From: Atrina japonica
Lineage: Eukaryota > Mollusca > Bivalvia > Pterioida > Pinnidae
Direction: 5' to 3'
NCBI GenBank assembly: GCA_030159075.1
Contig: BROG01000960.1
Location: 1 to 64,000, forward strand
Length of the DNA: 64,000 bases
A model generated the notes under the pieces. That model had not been told where the DNA came from and made no database searches. It saw only the letters and a list, made by a program, of their open reading frames with translations. Positions 1 to 13,240 of the stretch are shown here, one piece after another (the first letter of the stretch is position 1; the number at the start of each line of letters is the position of its first letter). A program made the translations under genes and the position numbers.

Positions 1-1233
1 CCAAAATAAAAGAAAACATAGCAGGATGTAAAAAGGCTACCATTTCTATAAAATCCAACATCAATGATAAAAGAGAAGAGATAATAACAGAGGTTCACAG
101 ACTCTGTGATGATTTGATACAGAAGGCTGGAGATGAGGAGAAACATCACATTTTAGATGCAGACAAAGCCATACAGAAAATACAACATACAGCCAAAGAG
201 ATACAAATACATATGACCAAAAGTAAGGAAGCTCTGACACAACTGGCCTCCGAACAAATCAGATTCAACCACGAGAAACTCGATTTAATACACCTTGAGG
301 TTCCAAAGACTACTCCACTGCAAATCCCCACCTTTAAACCAGGTACACTGGACAACGTACAAATCAGTGCACAAATAGGGGAACTCATGATTCCAGTGTG
401 TCAACAAACATACATTGTGCCTGATGTCTTTGATGTATCTATCATACAGAGAAACCAGTGTGAAGGGACGATAAATGCTGTCAGTACTGTAGATGTATAT
501 CAAGCTTGGTTCCTCAAAGTATTTAATAAAAAACCAACTGATTCTTGTTACCATTGATAATCAGGAGACAGATTGTTTAAATACAAAGTTTGACATATTT
601 GATTTTGTTGTTACTCCATCAGGTGACATCATTGCAACAGATTACAATGGTAGATGTATCTGGATAATGACACAGACAGGACAGGTCACACAGACCATCG
701 ACACAAATCCCAATCAGCCATCAGGTGTTTGTCTTGGTAACAATAACAAGGAGATTGTAGTCTGTGTCAGCACACCAGATAAATCCAGCTTTAAAGTGGT
801 GGTGTATAACAGAGGTGGGAAGGAGATACATACCATAAACTACACAGACCAACCAGTGAGACAATATTTTGCACAGAGAGTTACACAGAATAACAGGGGA
901 GATTACTGTGTAGCACACCGGGATCACAACAAAGTGTATGTAATGGAAAGTGATGGTGCACTAAGATACACATATGATGGTTCTGGAGCTGGGAAGATGA
1001 AGGAGAAATTTTTGCCATGGGCTGTCTGCAGTGATATTTACAACCATCTGTTTATTTCAGATAACAATAACCACAATATACACATGTTGGATGATGAAGG
1101 CAAGTTCCTCAGATTTATACTAACAGAACAGGATGGTATAAATATGCCTACTGGACTATGTATTGATAAGGATGGGAGGTTATGGGTTGGACAGTGGAAT
1201 GGTCAACTGTGTATTGTAAAATATCTCAAGTAA
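1..1233 (+). pseudogene. TRIM-like coiled-coil/NHL gene, copy 1, frameshifted
   Basis: The reading frame is already open at base 3, so the 5' part (presumably the B-boxes) lies outside the window. The first part, to 557, is Lys/Glu-rich and probably a coiled coil. The second part, about 530-1233, is rich in NHL/beta-propeller-like repeats (for example IATDYNGRC, PSGVCLGNNN, HLFISDNNNHNI, PTGLCIDKDGRLW) and ends in a normal stop. The two parts are in different frames and meet near 525-545. The second copy at 10,134-11,722 has extra sequence there, so a small deletion is likely. TRIM/NHL proteins are usually ubiquitin-ligase-like or scaffold proteins, but no RING is visible here. A sequencing indel is an alternative to a pseudogene. 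Confidence 0.7.
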
Positions 1234-1299
1234 ACAGTCTCTAAGATCTATCAATAGTTAGTTTAGATCAGGATATTTAGAGATGTGCGGTGGCTTATT

Positions 1300-1860
1300 T
1301 GTGTTATTTCGTTGTTTCGACCTTTTGCCCCGAAAGGACGACATTTAGTGCTTCTTAACTGTCGACCTGTCGATGTGTCGCCTAGAAATTTCGAGATTTA
1401 GTGCCTTTCAATTGGTGACCTTTCATTGTTTCGTCCCGAAATTTCGAGATTTAGTACATTCAATTGATGACCTTTTGTTGCTTCGCCCCAAAAGGTTGAG
1501 ATTTTATTTTTCTTAATTCGTGACCTTTCATTGTTTCACCCTTTCTGGGCAAATTGTTTCGCAAAAGGACAACATTGTTGGTCGCTAATTAGCGACCCTA
1601 AAATCTCATCATTTCGCATAAAAATGTTGACCTTTCATTGTGTTGCTTGAAAAGACGAGATTTAGTACTTCTTAATTGGCGACCTTTCATTGTTTTGCCC
1701 CGAAAGGACGAGAATTAGTACTTCTTAATTGGCGACCTTTCTTTGCTTTGCCCCGAAAGGATGATATTTAGAACTTTTAAATTGTCGAACTTTCGTTGTT
1801 TCACCCCAAAAGGTCGAGATTTTATAGTAGGCCTGCTTCTTAATCGGCAACCTTGATTCT
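1300..1860. repeat. Degenerate minisatellite, unit about 55-65 bp
   Basis: About nine diverged units contain 'gacctttcattgtttcg', 'ccgaaaggacgag' and 'atttagtacttcttaattgg'. Unit length varies. The array is absent at the matching place in the second duplicate, so it expanded or was lost after the duplication. Confidence 0.7.
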
Positions 1861-4734
1861 TTCCTTCGAGCATGAAATCATTGTCAATAATCGGACAGAC
1901 ACAAACTTTTTTGGCTTTATCACGTTAGCTTTATCTTTGATAATTACTTAAGCTGTATGTGTGGTAATTATCCTAACTGTATGTTTGGTAATTTCTTTAC
2001 CTGTATGTATGTTGTAATTATTTCATTGTAAAAAAAAATACCAATAGAATGTTATAATGCAACTATACATGTATTTTGTTATAATGAGTTGGTTCTTATT
2101 TTCCTTTAAAGGCACACTGGTTGTCATTTTGATAAAATAAATCCAAGGATTCGACCAAAACTTTGATTTAAAAAGCTGAAAAGATATATTTCTTTAGAAA
2201 ATCATGGAAAAGTATCATGCATATAGTACCTTAATTTAATGAAATGCTCCGACGATTTCTATTCCTGCCATCTGCGTAAGAATACAAATGTTTACTCGCC
2301 CATCATTCATATTCGACTTCTTTTCAGATAATTACAACATTATAACTTCTTTTTCCAATCCGAGATCTTTTAAAAACATTTCAATGATATAAAACGTCGA
2401 ATATTTTGAAACTTTTAATACAAATAAAAGAAAATATTTGGACAGCTTGGCATGCCTTTAAACACACACATTTGTTTTCGTGATGTTTGAAGCCACACAT
2501 TATGTATATTTTCATATATTATTCAAAGTTCTTGCAAAAAAATATCAAGCAGTGGTTTTCATTTTGTAGGATGTTACAGAAAAAACATGTTAGGTAAGAC
2601 ATCTGAGTTCATTTCATTGTAGTTCTTTGATATTATTGCAGAGGCTGAAAAATTTATTTCAGCTGCTTGGGTCCGCGACTTTTTTGTTAAAGTTTGCCTG
2701 GGTCCGGTCCTCTAACATATGGGTGCAATATCAATAAATCTAAGTCATAGTTTTAATATAATCAATCAATACAAATAACAATTATCAAAGGTGTAGACAC
2801 AAAATATATCAACCAAAATATGCCACAAAATCATATGAGAAAATGATGATTGAACTTTATAAAGGAAACAAATAAAGAAAGAAAGAAATTGACAGAATAG
2901 TCATTCATTGATTCAGACTTGTTAGGTCCTCGGACCTACACAGCAAAAAAAGGACCGAGTCCGAAAGTAAAATATGTAGGTCCCGGACCTCGGAATTAAG
3001 GAATTTTCAGCCCCTGTTATTGTACATGTAGTTGTTTTACTTGGTATTAACCAGACTCATGGTCACCTATTAATATCGTCTTTGTGTGCCGTCGTCAATT
3101 GTAAATTTTCAAACATTTTTTACTTCTTCTCAAGAAGCAATGTACCAATTTCAACCAAACTTGGTAGGATCTTCAACAATATTAAGTTGTATAAAGTTTG
3201 TTAAGGAAAGGGGCTAGGTTCCAGAGTAGCTACAAAGGGGGCAGTGCCAAAACTTTGTACCTCCTTAGACATTTTCTTTTTGTAAATCAACGACCAGATT
3301 TCTTTCAATTTCGATATGTCTGATCATCTACAAAGTTTGCGAATGAAAAGAAAATCTGTTCTTTAATGAGCTACAAGGGATTGCTCACATGACATTGTGT
3401 AGTGTTAAACAAATGGCTTTTTAACTCAAAATAATTGATTGACCTGTTTGAAATCTTTGTGACTTATGAGAGGATCACTTTGACAAAGTTCAATGGTCAT
3501 GGGTCAGAGATCATGGTAAAAAAAATACCTCAGTGAAAATTTCAGATTTTGATAAGCTTTTGAACATTTGTTCTCAAGAACCAATAGCTCAGTTTTAACG
3601 AAACTTGCTACCTGTAGGAACTCGACCTATGTGAAGCTGCATAAAGTTTGCAAATGATATTGGGCTATGAGAAAATTGTCAAGATAGCAACACCTTAGTA
3701 AACGGAAAATGTTATACTTTTCGTAACGTTTCAGTATTTTCGGCTTCTCATGAACCAGTTCGCCGATTGTAATCAAACACTGTCGGAGGTTTGTGAATGA
3801 AAAGTGTTTTAAGTCCCATAGGGGTTTGCAAAAGAACCAAAAATTCATAAAAAAAAGATTTAAAAGTTTTCTTCTCATAAGCCAATGATCAGCATATACC
3901 CCTGTAATCTTGATTTTTCGCAGTTATCTGTTAAAGCCAAATTTTCGGCCTCTTTTTCAGCAGTTTTTTGTTTTAAAGATTATCCAGAAAAGTGACATTT
4001 TGGTTCCTTTTTGTTGATATTATTAAGAACAGCTGGTTTCATTTTAATGTTCGAACACAAATTGTAAAACAAACTTGTAAAACAATTCATTGAATTGTTT
4101 ATGTATCAAGAACTCTAAAGGTCTAATACCAAACTGTATTACAGAAATATGTGATTCCATTTCATGTATCGTAACTTTCTATCTTAAATCATATTCTATG
4201 TTTGGAAATAGTATTCCAATTTCTTTCTTCTTGCAAAAAGAATCGGAAATATTGTGTTTTTGTGAATTTAACTCCAAAATATTTGTAGATATGTACATGT
4301 ACATGTAGGTGTACCAAGAAAAAGTGGCACATCTGGGTAGAGTCAAAAACCAAAACGATACGGTCTACTTTCCAAAAATATGTTGTACGGGTAAAACACA
4401 TTGCCTTGTACAGAGTCCATGCATTACTGAATCTCTAATACTTTTGTGACAACAAGAAGCTTGTAATCCCTGTTATGATTTGATTTAGACTCTTTTTGTT
4501 TGTAAACATATGCCAATTTATCTTGGTAGACCTGTATATTTATATTCTTTTTATATCATAAGTTAAACCATTAAATGTGCTTGAGCAAAAGAAAAAATAT
4601 GTGTGTAAATCTAATCATATAAAAACAATATATATTAAAGAATTACAGAAATTTGTGTTATTTTTACATTTTTATTGTTTTTTGGACAAAAGTGATATGG
4701 GCCTACTTAATTACCTCTCGTGCTTTTCAATTCA

Positions 4735-4925
4735 AGAATGGCTGTCGGTTTCCAATGACAGAGGAGAAAACTGGGTTACAATGTATCCGGGAAATGATAT
4801 CGATTTTCTGTTTGTAAACTGAAAAACTTTCTCACATAATCAACACTGGATCAATAGGGACTTTAAACCGCCACAGTATAGATGTGAGCTAATTCTTGAT
4901 TCAAATCACTAAATTATGGAGGCCC
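4735..4925 (-). repeat. tRNA-derived SINE fragment (family B)
   Basis: Shares the blocks 'acaatgtatccgggaa', 'aaactttctcaca' and a trailing 'aattcttgattcaaatcac' with copies at about 15,490-15,690, 16,160-16,372 and 22,910-23,147. The best copy carries a reversed tRNA-like head. Confidence 0.6.
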
Positions 4926-4950
4926 TTGTTTTATCGAAATAATACCTCAA

Positions 4951-5693
4951 TCAGGGGTGTAAAATTTGACCGGGCGAGTTGATTTTACCATGAACTAGTC
5001 CGACTGGGCGAGTTGTAATTATGGAGAACACATCGAACATTTCATCTTTTGTACTAAACTTTTCCTCTATATGGACCAATGAAAGTCTATAATCTTTAAT
5101 TCCATGGTTAAAAAGATCTATAGACTTAAGTGATTAAACACAAAGTCTTCTCAAATTCAGTAGTCTGCATCTGTTCCAAATATTTATCGTAGATTTATAC
5201 AAAAAGGATGTACCATTTCCCTCTCATGTTTCTGTTGTGAAAGATTTAATTTGTCTTTATTACAGATGAAAAGCGACATGTTTCTCATTTTAACACAAGT
5301 TATTTACTCTCAAATTCAACTGATTTACGACAGTTATGTTACTTTCAACCGGCAAAGGGTTCCATGCTGTTTCAATATGGGACAAGCCTAATGGCTTCTG
5401 ATTCTTTAACATGGAAGGTCACGACCTCGGTGACGTAATAGCACGTGCTGGACATGATTCCCCTTGAACTATTTATAGGTAGATTTTTTGAATGTAAACA
5501 ATAGTATGTGGTAAAGGCATGTTCTACATGACCATGTATAAACAGAAAAATATATATAGGCTCATACTAGATACAGTTAGATGAATATTCTAAAATCTGA
5601 AGGGCGAGTGGAAGTCAGATAAGGGCGAATCAGCCTTGAAACTTACTAGTCCGACAGGGCGAGTTGATCTTGGAAAAGGTTTAAACCCTGAGT
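4951..5693. mobile_element. Possible short transposon with terminal 'gggcgagtt' blocks
   Basis: The left edge has tcaggggtgtaaaattt followed by ccgggcgagttgat and actagtccgac. The right edge has actagtccgacagggcgag followed by gtttaaaccctga. The outermost bases are imperfect inverted repeats and the inner ACTAGTCCGAC blocks are direct repeats. No coding sequence was seen. The assignment is weak. Confidence 0.35.
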
Positions 5694-5739
5694 CATCATA
5701 TTAGAGAGAAGTTATGTTTTCTTTTTGAAGCACCAGTCT

Positions 5740-6025
5740 GCATCACACAGGTCGGTGTTGTTGTTGTTGTATTGTTGTTTAACGTCTTTCACTCTTATGG
5801 AGACGTCAGCAAATGCTGGCGAATGGCTTCAAATTTTGGCCTATGCTCTGCACTTCTGGCCATTGGGCTATGAGGGTTCTTTAATGTGTAAACACCTACT
5901 GTGTTACGAGACCTCGGCTTTTACTGTCTCAGTCCGAAGGACAGAAAACCGACCTACCGCCAGGTGGAATCGAACTCACGATCAAGAGTACCCTTGTGCC
6001 CTTGAAGAGACCACTGGCCTGAAAT
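5740..6025. repeat. Interspersed repeat fragment, SINE-like
   Basis: Contains the blocks 'tttaacgtctttc', 'ggagacgtcagc', 'gggctatgagggttctttaa' and a terminal 'ggaatcgaactcacgatc'. I associate this type with abundant SINE-like repeats of bivalves. The last block resembles a reversed tRNA B-box region. The 100-residue open frame across it (5725-6027) is a by-product. Confidence 0.5.
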
Positions 6026-6119
6026 AAACAACAAATTAAATAAATAGTCATTGGACGTGTTTGTCTGAACGACACATTCAGCATGATTACAGTTTTTAAA
6101 ATGGTCGTCGCTGGTTTTA

Positions 6120-6352
6120 ATACTGGTCAAGGACCAGTGGTCCGCTAGGACCAGTGGTCGGCTATGGTGTGATTTCGTGTTTAGTATCTACCACCACAAT
6201 ATTTATTTCCTTTGGTTTGAGAAAAATACCCTAAAACTGATGATTGATGTAAAAATAAATTCACAAAAACGTGTTGTATATAGCCGAAATAATATAACAG
6301 CCGACTACTGGTCCTAGCCGACCACTGGTCCCCGATCAGTAGTGGGTTAGCA
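6120..6352. mobile_element. MITE with about 45-bp terminal inverted repeats
   Basis: The left end reads 'ggaccagtggtc' then 'ctaggaccagtggtcggct'. The right end holds the inverse, 'agccgactactggtcctag' then 'ccgaccactggtcc'. The interior is about 130 bp and AT-rich with no coding capacity. This is a non-autonomous DNA transposon by structure. Confidence 0.65.
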
Positions 6353-6559
6353 AAACTGGTAACAATGTACCCGGTAAGAGACCACTGGCCTTCAGCAAGT
6401 CAACTGACAAACTTTCTCTCAAATTAAGTTTAGATTTAAACGGAACAAGAACTCATGATGACTACAGGTGACAGGCTCCGTATCATTTAAATTGTGATGC
6501 TCTAATGTACTTGGAGACCCCAACAGGTAACAATACAGGTAGAAAATGAATTTCTTATA

Positions 6560-8390
6560 TTTAAGTGATCAATCACAATGGGTACCACTACTTACACTTC
6601 CTGTCATTATGGAAGTGACCAGTCACACTGGGTACCACTACTAGAACCTCCTGTCGCTATGTTATTGAACAGTCACACTGGGTACCATCCCTACAACTTC
6701 ATTACATGATGTAACTGAAAAGACACATTCGGTACAGTACTACAACTTTCTGTCATTATGTAAGTAAACGTTCACAAGAGTAGAACTTCCTGTCATTATG
6801 TAAGTGTACAGTCACACTGGCTACCACTACTAGAACTTACTGTCACTATGTAAGTGTACAGTCACACTGGCTACCACTACTAGAACTTCCTGTTTCATTA
6901 TATAAGTGAACAGTCACACTGGCTACCACTACTAGAACTTCCTGTCATTATGTAAGTGTACAGTCACACTGGCTACCACTACTAGAACTTCCTGTCACTA
7001 TGTAAGTGTACAGTCACACTGGCTACCATCCCTAGAACTTCTGTTTCATTATATAAGTGAACGGTCACACTGGCTACCACTACTAGAACTTCCTGTCATT
7101 ATGTAAGTGTACAGTCACACTGACTACCACTACTAGAACTTCCTGTCATTATGTAAGTGTACAGTCACACTGGCTACCACTACTAGAACTTCCTGTCACT
7201 ATGTAAGTGTACAGTCACACTGGCTACCATCCCTAGAACTTCCTGTTTCATTATATAAGTGAACGGTCACACTGGCTACCACTACTAGAACTTCCTGTCA
7301 TTATGTAAGTGTACAGTAACACTGGCTACCACTACTAGAACTTCCTGTCATTATGTAAGTGTACAGTCACACTGGCTACCACTACTAGAACTTCCTGTCA
7401 CTATGTAAGTGTACAGTCACACTGGCTACCACTACTAGAACTTCCTGTTACTATTTAAGTGTACAGTCACACTGGGTACCATCCCTAGAACTTCCTGTTT
7501 CATTATATAAGTGAACGGTCACACTGGCTACCACTACTAGAACTTCCTGTTACTATGTAAGTGTACAGTCACACTGGGTACAACTACTAGAACTTCCTGT
7601 CACTATGTAAGTGTACAGTCACACTGGCTACCATCCCTAGAACTTCCTGTTTCATTATATAAGTGAACGGTCACACTGGCTACCACTACTAGAACTTCCT
7701 GTCACTATGTAAGTGTACAGTCACACTGGCTACCACTACTAGAACTTCCTGTCACTATGTAAGTGTACAGTCACACTGGCTACCACTACTAGAACTTCCT
7801 GTCACTATGTAAGTGTACAGTCACACTGGCTACCACCCCTAGAACTTCCTGTCACTATGTAAGTGTACAGTCACACTGGCTACCACTACTAGAACTTCCT
7901 GTCACTATGTAAGTGTACAGTCACACTGGCTACCACTACTAGAACTTCCTGTCACTATGTAAGTGTACAGTCACACTGGCTACCACTACTAGAACTTCCT
8001 GTCACTATGTAAGTGTACAGTCACACTGGCTACCACCCCTAGAACTTCCTGTCACTATGTAAGTGTACAGTCACACTGGCTACCTCTACTAGAACTTCCT
8101 GTCACTATGTAAGTGAACAGTCACACTGGCTACCACTACTAGAACTTCCTGTCACTATGTAAGTGTACAGTCACACTGTCTACCACTACTAGAACTTCCT
8201 GTTACTATTTAAGTGTACAGTCACACTGGGTACCATCCCTAGAACTTCCTGTTTCAATATATAAGTGAACGGTCACACTGGCTACCACTACTAGAACTTC
8301 CTGTTACTATGTAAGTGTACAGTCACACTGGGTACAACTACTAGAATTGCCGGACATTATGTAAGTAAACAGTCACACTGATTCCCACAG
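6560..8390. repeat. 50-bp minisatellite, about 36 units
   Basis: Tandem units have a 50-bp period and contain 'ctatgtaagtgtacagtcac' and 'ctactagaacttcctgt'. A second unit type ('tttcattatataagtgaacg', with GGTCACAC instead of AGTCACAC) recurs near 6890, 7045, 7245, 7497, 7647 and 8245, giving a higher-order pattern. Early units (6560-6780) are more diverged than the centre. Confidence 0.9.
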
Positions 8391-8570
8391 ATAAAACATC
8401 ATAACAATGAAATCCCAACCCTGATACAAATTCTAGATTATGATACGTTCCACCCTAAACTTGTCTGGATGAACTTGGTTATCCACACAAAATGTAAATA
8501 TCTTAGCAAAAATTCCATGTTTAAATGATAAAACTCGAACTTTCCAAATTTCTTGGCGCATCAGTTCAAT

Positions 8571-9602
8571 ACGAAAGTCTATAAGTATCAAAGAAAAAAT
8601 AAAATTATCTCGTAATTACGAGATAGTTATCTCGTTATTACGAGAAGAAATCTCGTAATTACGAGATAATTATGTCGTTATCACGAGAAAAGATCTCGTA
8701 ATTACGAGATAGTTAGGGATAGGAAATTATAGAGACACGGACATTTTCGGTCCGGCCGGACGTATTTTGATTATTATACGACAGCGTTCATAATTCTACG
8801 GGAGAGTAATGCTGTCATATGTAAAAATATATAATCCCGAAATTTCGAGTTATTATCTCTAAATATCGAGTTAATATAAAATTTTCGAGTTATCTACTTT
8901 GAATTTTAGAGTGGTATTAATAGATGCATTCAGTTCTGGTCAGCACAACAACTGGTCAGAGACCTACGTGAAGCCATTGGAATTAATCTTAATCTTGAAC
9001 ATTAGTGATTGATCATATAACACTGATTAATTTTACCTCAATATCTGGACAAATATTCCAATATCTCAAGAAAAAATCAAGAAAATTTATTATGTGTAAT
9101 TTATGTTTACTTGAGTTAAAGAGAATTTAATTTGCTCAATTATAACGATTAATTAGATATCGCCAGAACCCTTATGTCAACCATCGTTGCTAATAACCAT
9201 TACAAATTTGGTCATTATTAGAATAATAAAATTTCATGTTTTTATTTCCATTATCAAAATGATGAAAATATTACATATAATGAAGCGCACAAACACACAT
9301 ACTGATAATTTCGAATTATTATCTCGAAATTTCGGTTATTATTATTATATATATTACGAGATAATTAACTATAATTTCCTATCCCTAACTATCTCGTAAT
9401 AACAAGATCTTTTCTCGTAATAACGAGATACGTATCTCGTTATTACGAGATAAATATCTCGTAATTACGAGATCATTTCTCGTTATTACGACATAATTAT
9501 CTCGTAATTACCAGATCTTTTCTCGTAATAACGAGATAACTATCTCGTAACTACGAGATAATTTTTATTTTTTCTTTGATACTAATCGGCTTTCGTAGTT
9601 CA
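8571..9602. mobile_element. Non-autonomous element with long palindrome-rich inverted repeats
   Basis: About 8571-8730 is the inverted copy of about 9375-9602. Both contain a gtatcaaagaaaaaataaaa block, then serial ATCTCGTAATTACGAGAT-type palindromes, then agttagggataggaaattat. The interior (8730-9375) is AT-rich without coding sequence. The structure is that of a large MITE. The short palindromes within each arm form their own hairpin series. Confidence 0.8.
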
Positions 9603-10125
9603 ATCAAATGCTCTGTGATATGTTTATTATGGGCAGGGAAAACTCCAAGTTATTTTACTATAGGCGTCGTCCGGGTCAACATCTGACTGAATGAGAGAAA
9701 GGCAAATGTTCAGCACTACAATATATAAACAAAATGTCCAAGGATGAAAATGTTAGATGGTGGTTATAGGAGTTTTTTGTTACTCTGCTAGACTCTATAG
9801 ATTAGCGATAAATGAGTTATCCAAGGTTAGGGAAACCACTCCCCCAAAATTAGGTCATAGATATGATATCAAGGAATTAGGACATAAACATTTAGACTTG
9901 TTAGACTATACACATCAAATTGATCACTTCAAATGTTCTGTATGCCTAAATAAAAGTCAAGTGAGTGATACAGGCTCAGATAAGTACAAGTCATCATTCA
10001 AAGTAGGTAGCGATTGTAGACATTTTACATGATATCTTCTCAACACAGTATTACTTGGTTTTGTGACCCTACAATATAAATTCAGTGTCACCTCCTCCAT
10101 TACTAAATGACATTTTCACATTTCA
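9603..10125. other. 5' flank of TRIM-like copy 2
   Basis: No gene can be supported here. A 91-residue open frame (9757-10,032) has no recognisable features. The segment ends in a good 3' splice site (pyrimidines then 'tttcag' at 10,120-10,125) just before the coding exon at 10,134, which suggests that 9603-10,125 is mostly a 5'-UTR intron. Confidence 0.4.
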
Positions 10126-11722
10126 GATTAGGAATGGCAACTGCAACCTACCAAACACCAATAACATGCGGTATGTGTGAAACGCCTGCATACTTGGATT
10201 TCTTCTGCCTTACATGTAAAGGGAACTTGTGTATACCTTGCCAAAACAGCCAAGCACGAGCCCCTATGTTGAGACACCACACAGGCTTACCAATATTGGA
10301 AGGAGTAAAACCCTTAGCAAAGGAAGAAGAATGTTATACACATAAACCATCTCTATACTCCATGTATTGTGTTGACTGCAACAAATTTATCTGCATCAAA
10401 TGTGTAAGCAGCGGTGAACATAAAAGTCATGATATTGGTGAAATAGAGACTGCCTTGCAGAAAGTTTCAAGGAGATATACATAAATACCATATAGGCACT
10501 AGAAACCAGATATTTACATAAATGAAATATGAGGAGGTTAGGATAAAACAAAACATAGCAGAGTGTAAAAATGTCAACATATCTATAAAATCCAACATTG
10601 ACGATAGAAGATCGGAATCGATTAAGGCAATACACAGTGTCTGTGATGAAGATGAGGAAAAACATTACGTTTTAAGTATTGACAAAGCCAAAGTCAGAAA
10701 GTACCAGATACAGCCAAAGACATCAGCCTGATGACCAAATGTAAGGAAGCTATGACAAAACTCACCTCTGAACAAATCAAATTTAACCAGGATAAACCCA
10801 GTTTAACTAATCTTGTTGTACCAGAGTGTCCTTCATTGCAACCTCCAACCTTCAAACCAGGTAGACTTGATAAAGTACAAATCAGCGTACAAATAGGGGA
10901 CCTCCTTCCACACAGTCAACAATCATTTAATGTGTCTGGTGCCTTTGATGTATCTATCATACAGAGAAACCAAGTAGCAAATGCTATTTATTCTGCCAGT
11001 GCTGAAGATGCATATCAAGCTTGGGTCCTCGAAGGCTTTAATGAAAGAAACTTGTATGTTGTTCACATCGATGGAAAGGAAACAAATAATTTGAATACAA
11101 AGTTTGGAATATCTAATTTTGCTGTTACAACATCAGGTAACAAAATTGCAACAGATTACCATGGTAGATGTATCAGGATAATAACACAGACAGGACAGGT
11201 CACTCAGACCATCAACACAAATCCCAATCACCAATCAGGTGTTTGTCTTGGTAACAATAACCAGGAGATTGTAGTCTGTGTCAACACACCAGATGAATCC
11301 AGCAGTAAACTGTTGGTGTATAGCAGAGATGGGAAGGATATACGTACCATAAACTACACAAACAAACCAGTAGGAAAATACATTGGTCAGAGAGTAACAC
11401 AGAATTTCTGTAGCACACTGGGGTCACAACAGCGTGCATGTAGTGGATAGTAATGGTGCACTAAGATACATATATGATGGATCTAGAGCTGGGAGGATGG
11501 GTGGAGAAATTTACGCTATATGATATTTACGACCATCTGTTTATTTCAGATTGCAATAACCACAATATACACATGTTGGATGATGAAGGCAAGTTCCTCA
11601 GATTTATATTAACAGAACAGGGTGTTATAACTAAGCCTACTGGACTATGTATTGATAAGGATGGGAGGTTATGGATGGGACAGGGGAATGGTCAAATGCG
11701 TATTGTAAAATATCTCAAGTAA
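10126..11722 (+). pseudogene. TRIM-like B-box/coiled-coil/NHL gene, copy 2, multiply broken
   Basis: An ATG at 10,134 follows a 3' splice site. The N-terminus has two B-box-like zinc modules: the first around CGMCETP and CLTCKGNLCIPC, the second around CYTHKP, YCVDCNKFICIKC and HKSHD. Then come a coiled-coil stretch and NHL-type repeats ending HMLDDEGKFL and GLCIDKDGRLW. No RING is present. The frame is broken by a stop at about 10,484, a frame change near 10,700, loss of about 15 bases near 11,404 relative to copy 1, and another frame change before 11,474. These lesions are read directly by comparison with copy 1. TRIM-like genes of this kind are numerous in bivalves and are often proposed to act in innate immunity. 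Confidence 0.8.
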
Positions 11723-12191
11723 ACAAAATCTCTAAGATCTATCAATAGTTAGTGTAGAACAGGATACATAGATATGCAACAATTATTCAAACAAAGAAGT
11801 TATACCTAAATGACTAGTGTAACCCGTGCTGATGATGACTCCATAATATCCAACAAAATACGGGACATTTAACAACTAGTATTGCTTCCATCATTTAGGC
11901 CTATAAAGAAATTTCAAACAAAGGATTGTATAACTGTAACATTACACGAGAAAGGATGTGGAAACCAACAAAATTTTACCAAAGAAAATACAGTACAGGT
12001 GATATATCTTATCGTCATCTTTTGGAAATACTCGAAAAGCATATATTTTCGAAGAGGAATTAAACATTTTTAATTACGTGGATAACCAAAATCAAGAAAT
12101 AAACTCAAGGCAAAATAAATGTGTACTTGGATGAAGGACAATAGGACATTGCATAATGAACAGATCACGATGGGCAATATAGATATACAGT

Positions 12192-12362
12192 CAAATCTGC
12201 ATCAAAGGCCACCTCTGTATAATGGGCACCTACATATAAAGGCCATAACATAACCTTTGGTAACTTTTTATAATGAACAAACCTCTTTATAAAGACCACC
12301 TGTCTATAACTGCTACTGTTGCCTGTTCCCTTGAATGACCTTTACAGGCAAGTTTGACTGTA
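12192..12362. mobile_element. Short MITE with 'acagtcaaa' inverted termini (family C)
   Basis: Begins tacagtcaaatctgcat and ends aggcaagtttgactgta, which are inverted copies. Related elements lie at 31,931, 32,838 and 34,137, with a fragment near 59,340. The interior carries 'ctttataaagaccacct'-like repeats. Confidence 0.75.
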
Positions 12363-13020
12363 TCCAATTCATATAACTTGGAACGGCGGAGTAACCTTTT
12401 GATTATCATACGGATGATTCTACTCACTTTTCGGTTACGACAAGCTACACAGAGAAAACTTTTTTGTTCTCATTGGATATTGTCTTATGTATGATGGCAA
12501 GAAGAAACAATTACTCTTGCCCGTGTAATTTTAATTTCATGCTTTATTACCTAACGTTGTAGCTTGTCCAGGTGAAGAAAGGAATCATGAGACTCGGCTC
12601 GCCAGGTTATAGGGATTTTACTATATGTACCTCTATTGGTGTCGATGTATTACACAAAAATGATCCATATAATGTTTTTATTTCTGTACCATACATCAAA
12701 TACTGAGATGAAACTAATTAAACTATGCACTAACTAGAATTTGAGCAAATTCTTGGTCACAAACTACGAAGCCACGAAAACGCGTGTTTCAATGAATGTA
12801 GAGGTGAGAGACTTTATGATTTTAACGATGCTCTAACAACTTGTTTCCTATACAGCGGAACACTGAACACTCATTCATCAATTAGCCATATGAATCCAAT
12901 AGTGCCATCATCCCACCTCTCCACAATTTGTGGCGAAAAAATTCTCTCATATAATTATTTCCTGGGAGCATGAAATCACTGTCAATAATCACACAGACAC
13001 AAACGTTTTTGCTATTTTGC
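12363..13020. other. AT-rich intergenic stretch, nothing recognised
   Basis: No open frame of note, no strong repeat and no RNA gene was seen. Confidence 0.5.
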
Positions 13021-13024
13021 ATGT

Positions 13025-13240
13025 TTGATAATTACTTTAGCTGTATTTTCGGTAATTATTTTAGCTGTATGTTTGTTAATTACCTTAGCTGTATATTTGG
13101 TAATTATTTTAGCTGTATGTTCAGTAATTACCGTTGCTGTATGTTTGGTAATTATTTGAGTTGTATGTTTGGTAATTATTTGAGTTGTATGTTTGGTAAT
13201 TACCTTAGCTGTATGTTTGGTAATTACTACAAGTTATACA
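13025..13240. repeat. Minisatellite, unit about 24 bp
   Basis: About nine units of the type 'agctgtatgtttggtaatta'. The matching place in duplicate 1 (1925-2020) has only about three. The Cys/Asn-rich 117-residue frame across it (12,970-13,323) is an artefact of the repeat. Confidence 0.8.

Larger units (their letters stand above)
1240..4950. repeat. Segmental duplication, copy 1 (noncoding part)
   Basis: This stretch downstream of TRIM-like copy 1 matches about 11,725-15,706 in the same order. Shared landmarks include the text around 2110/13,493 (ggcacac.ggctgtcattttg), 3640/14,580 (gcaaatgac.tagggctatgag) and the end at 4890-4945/15,650-15,700 (attcttgattcaaatcac). Together with the genes, the repeated unit is about 5 kb, offset by about 10.7 kb. 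No coding region is supported in it. Confidence 0.75.
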
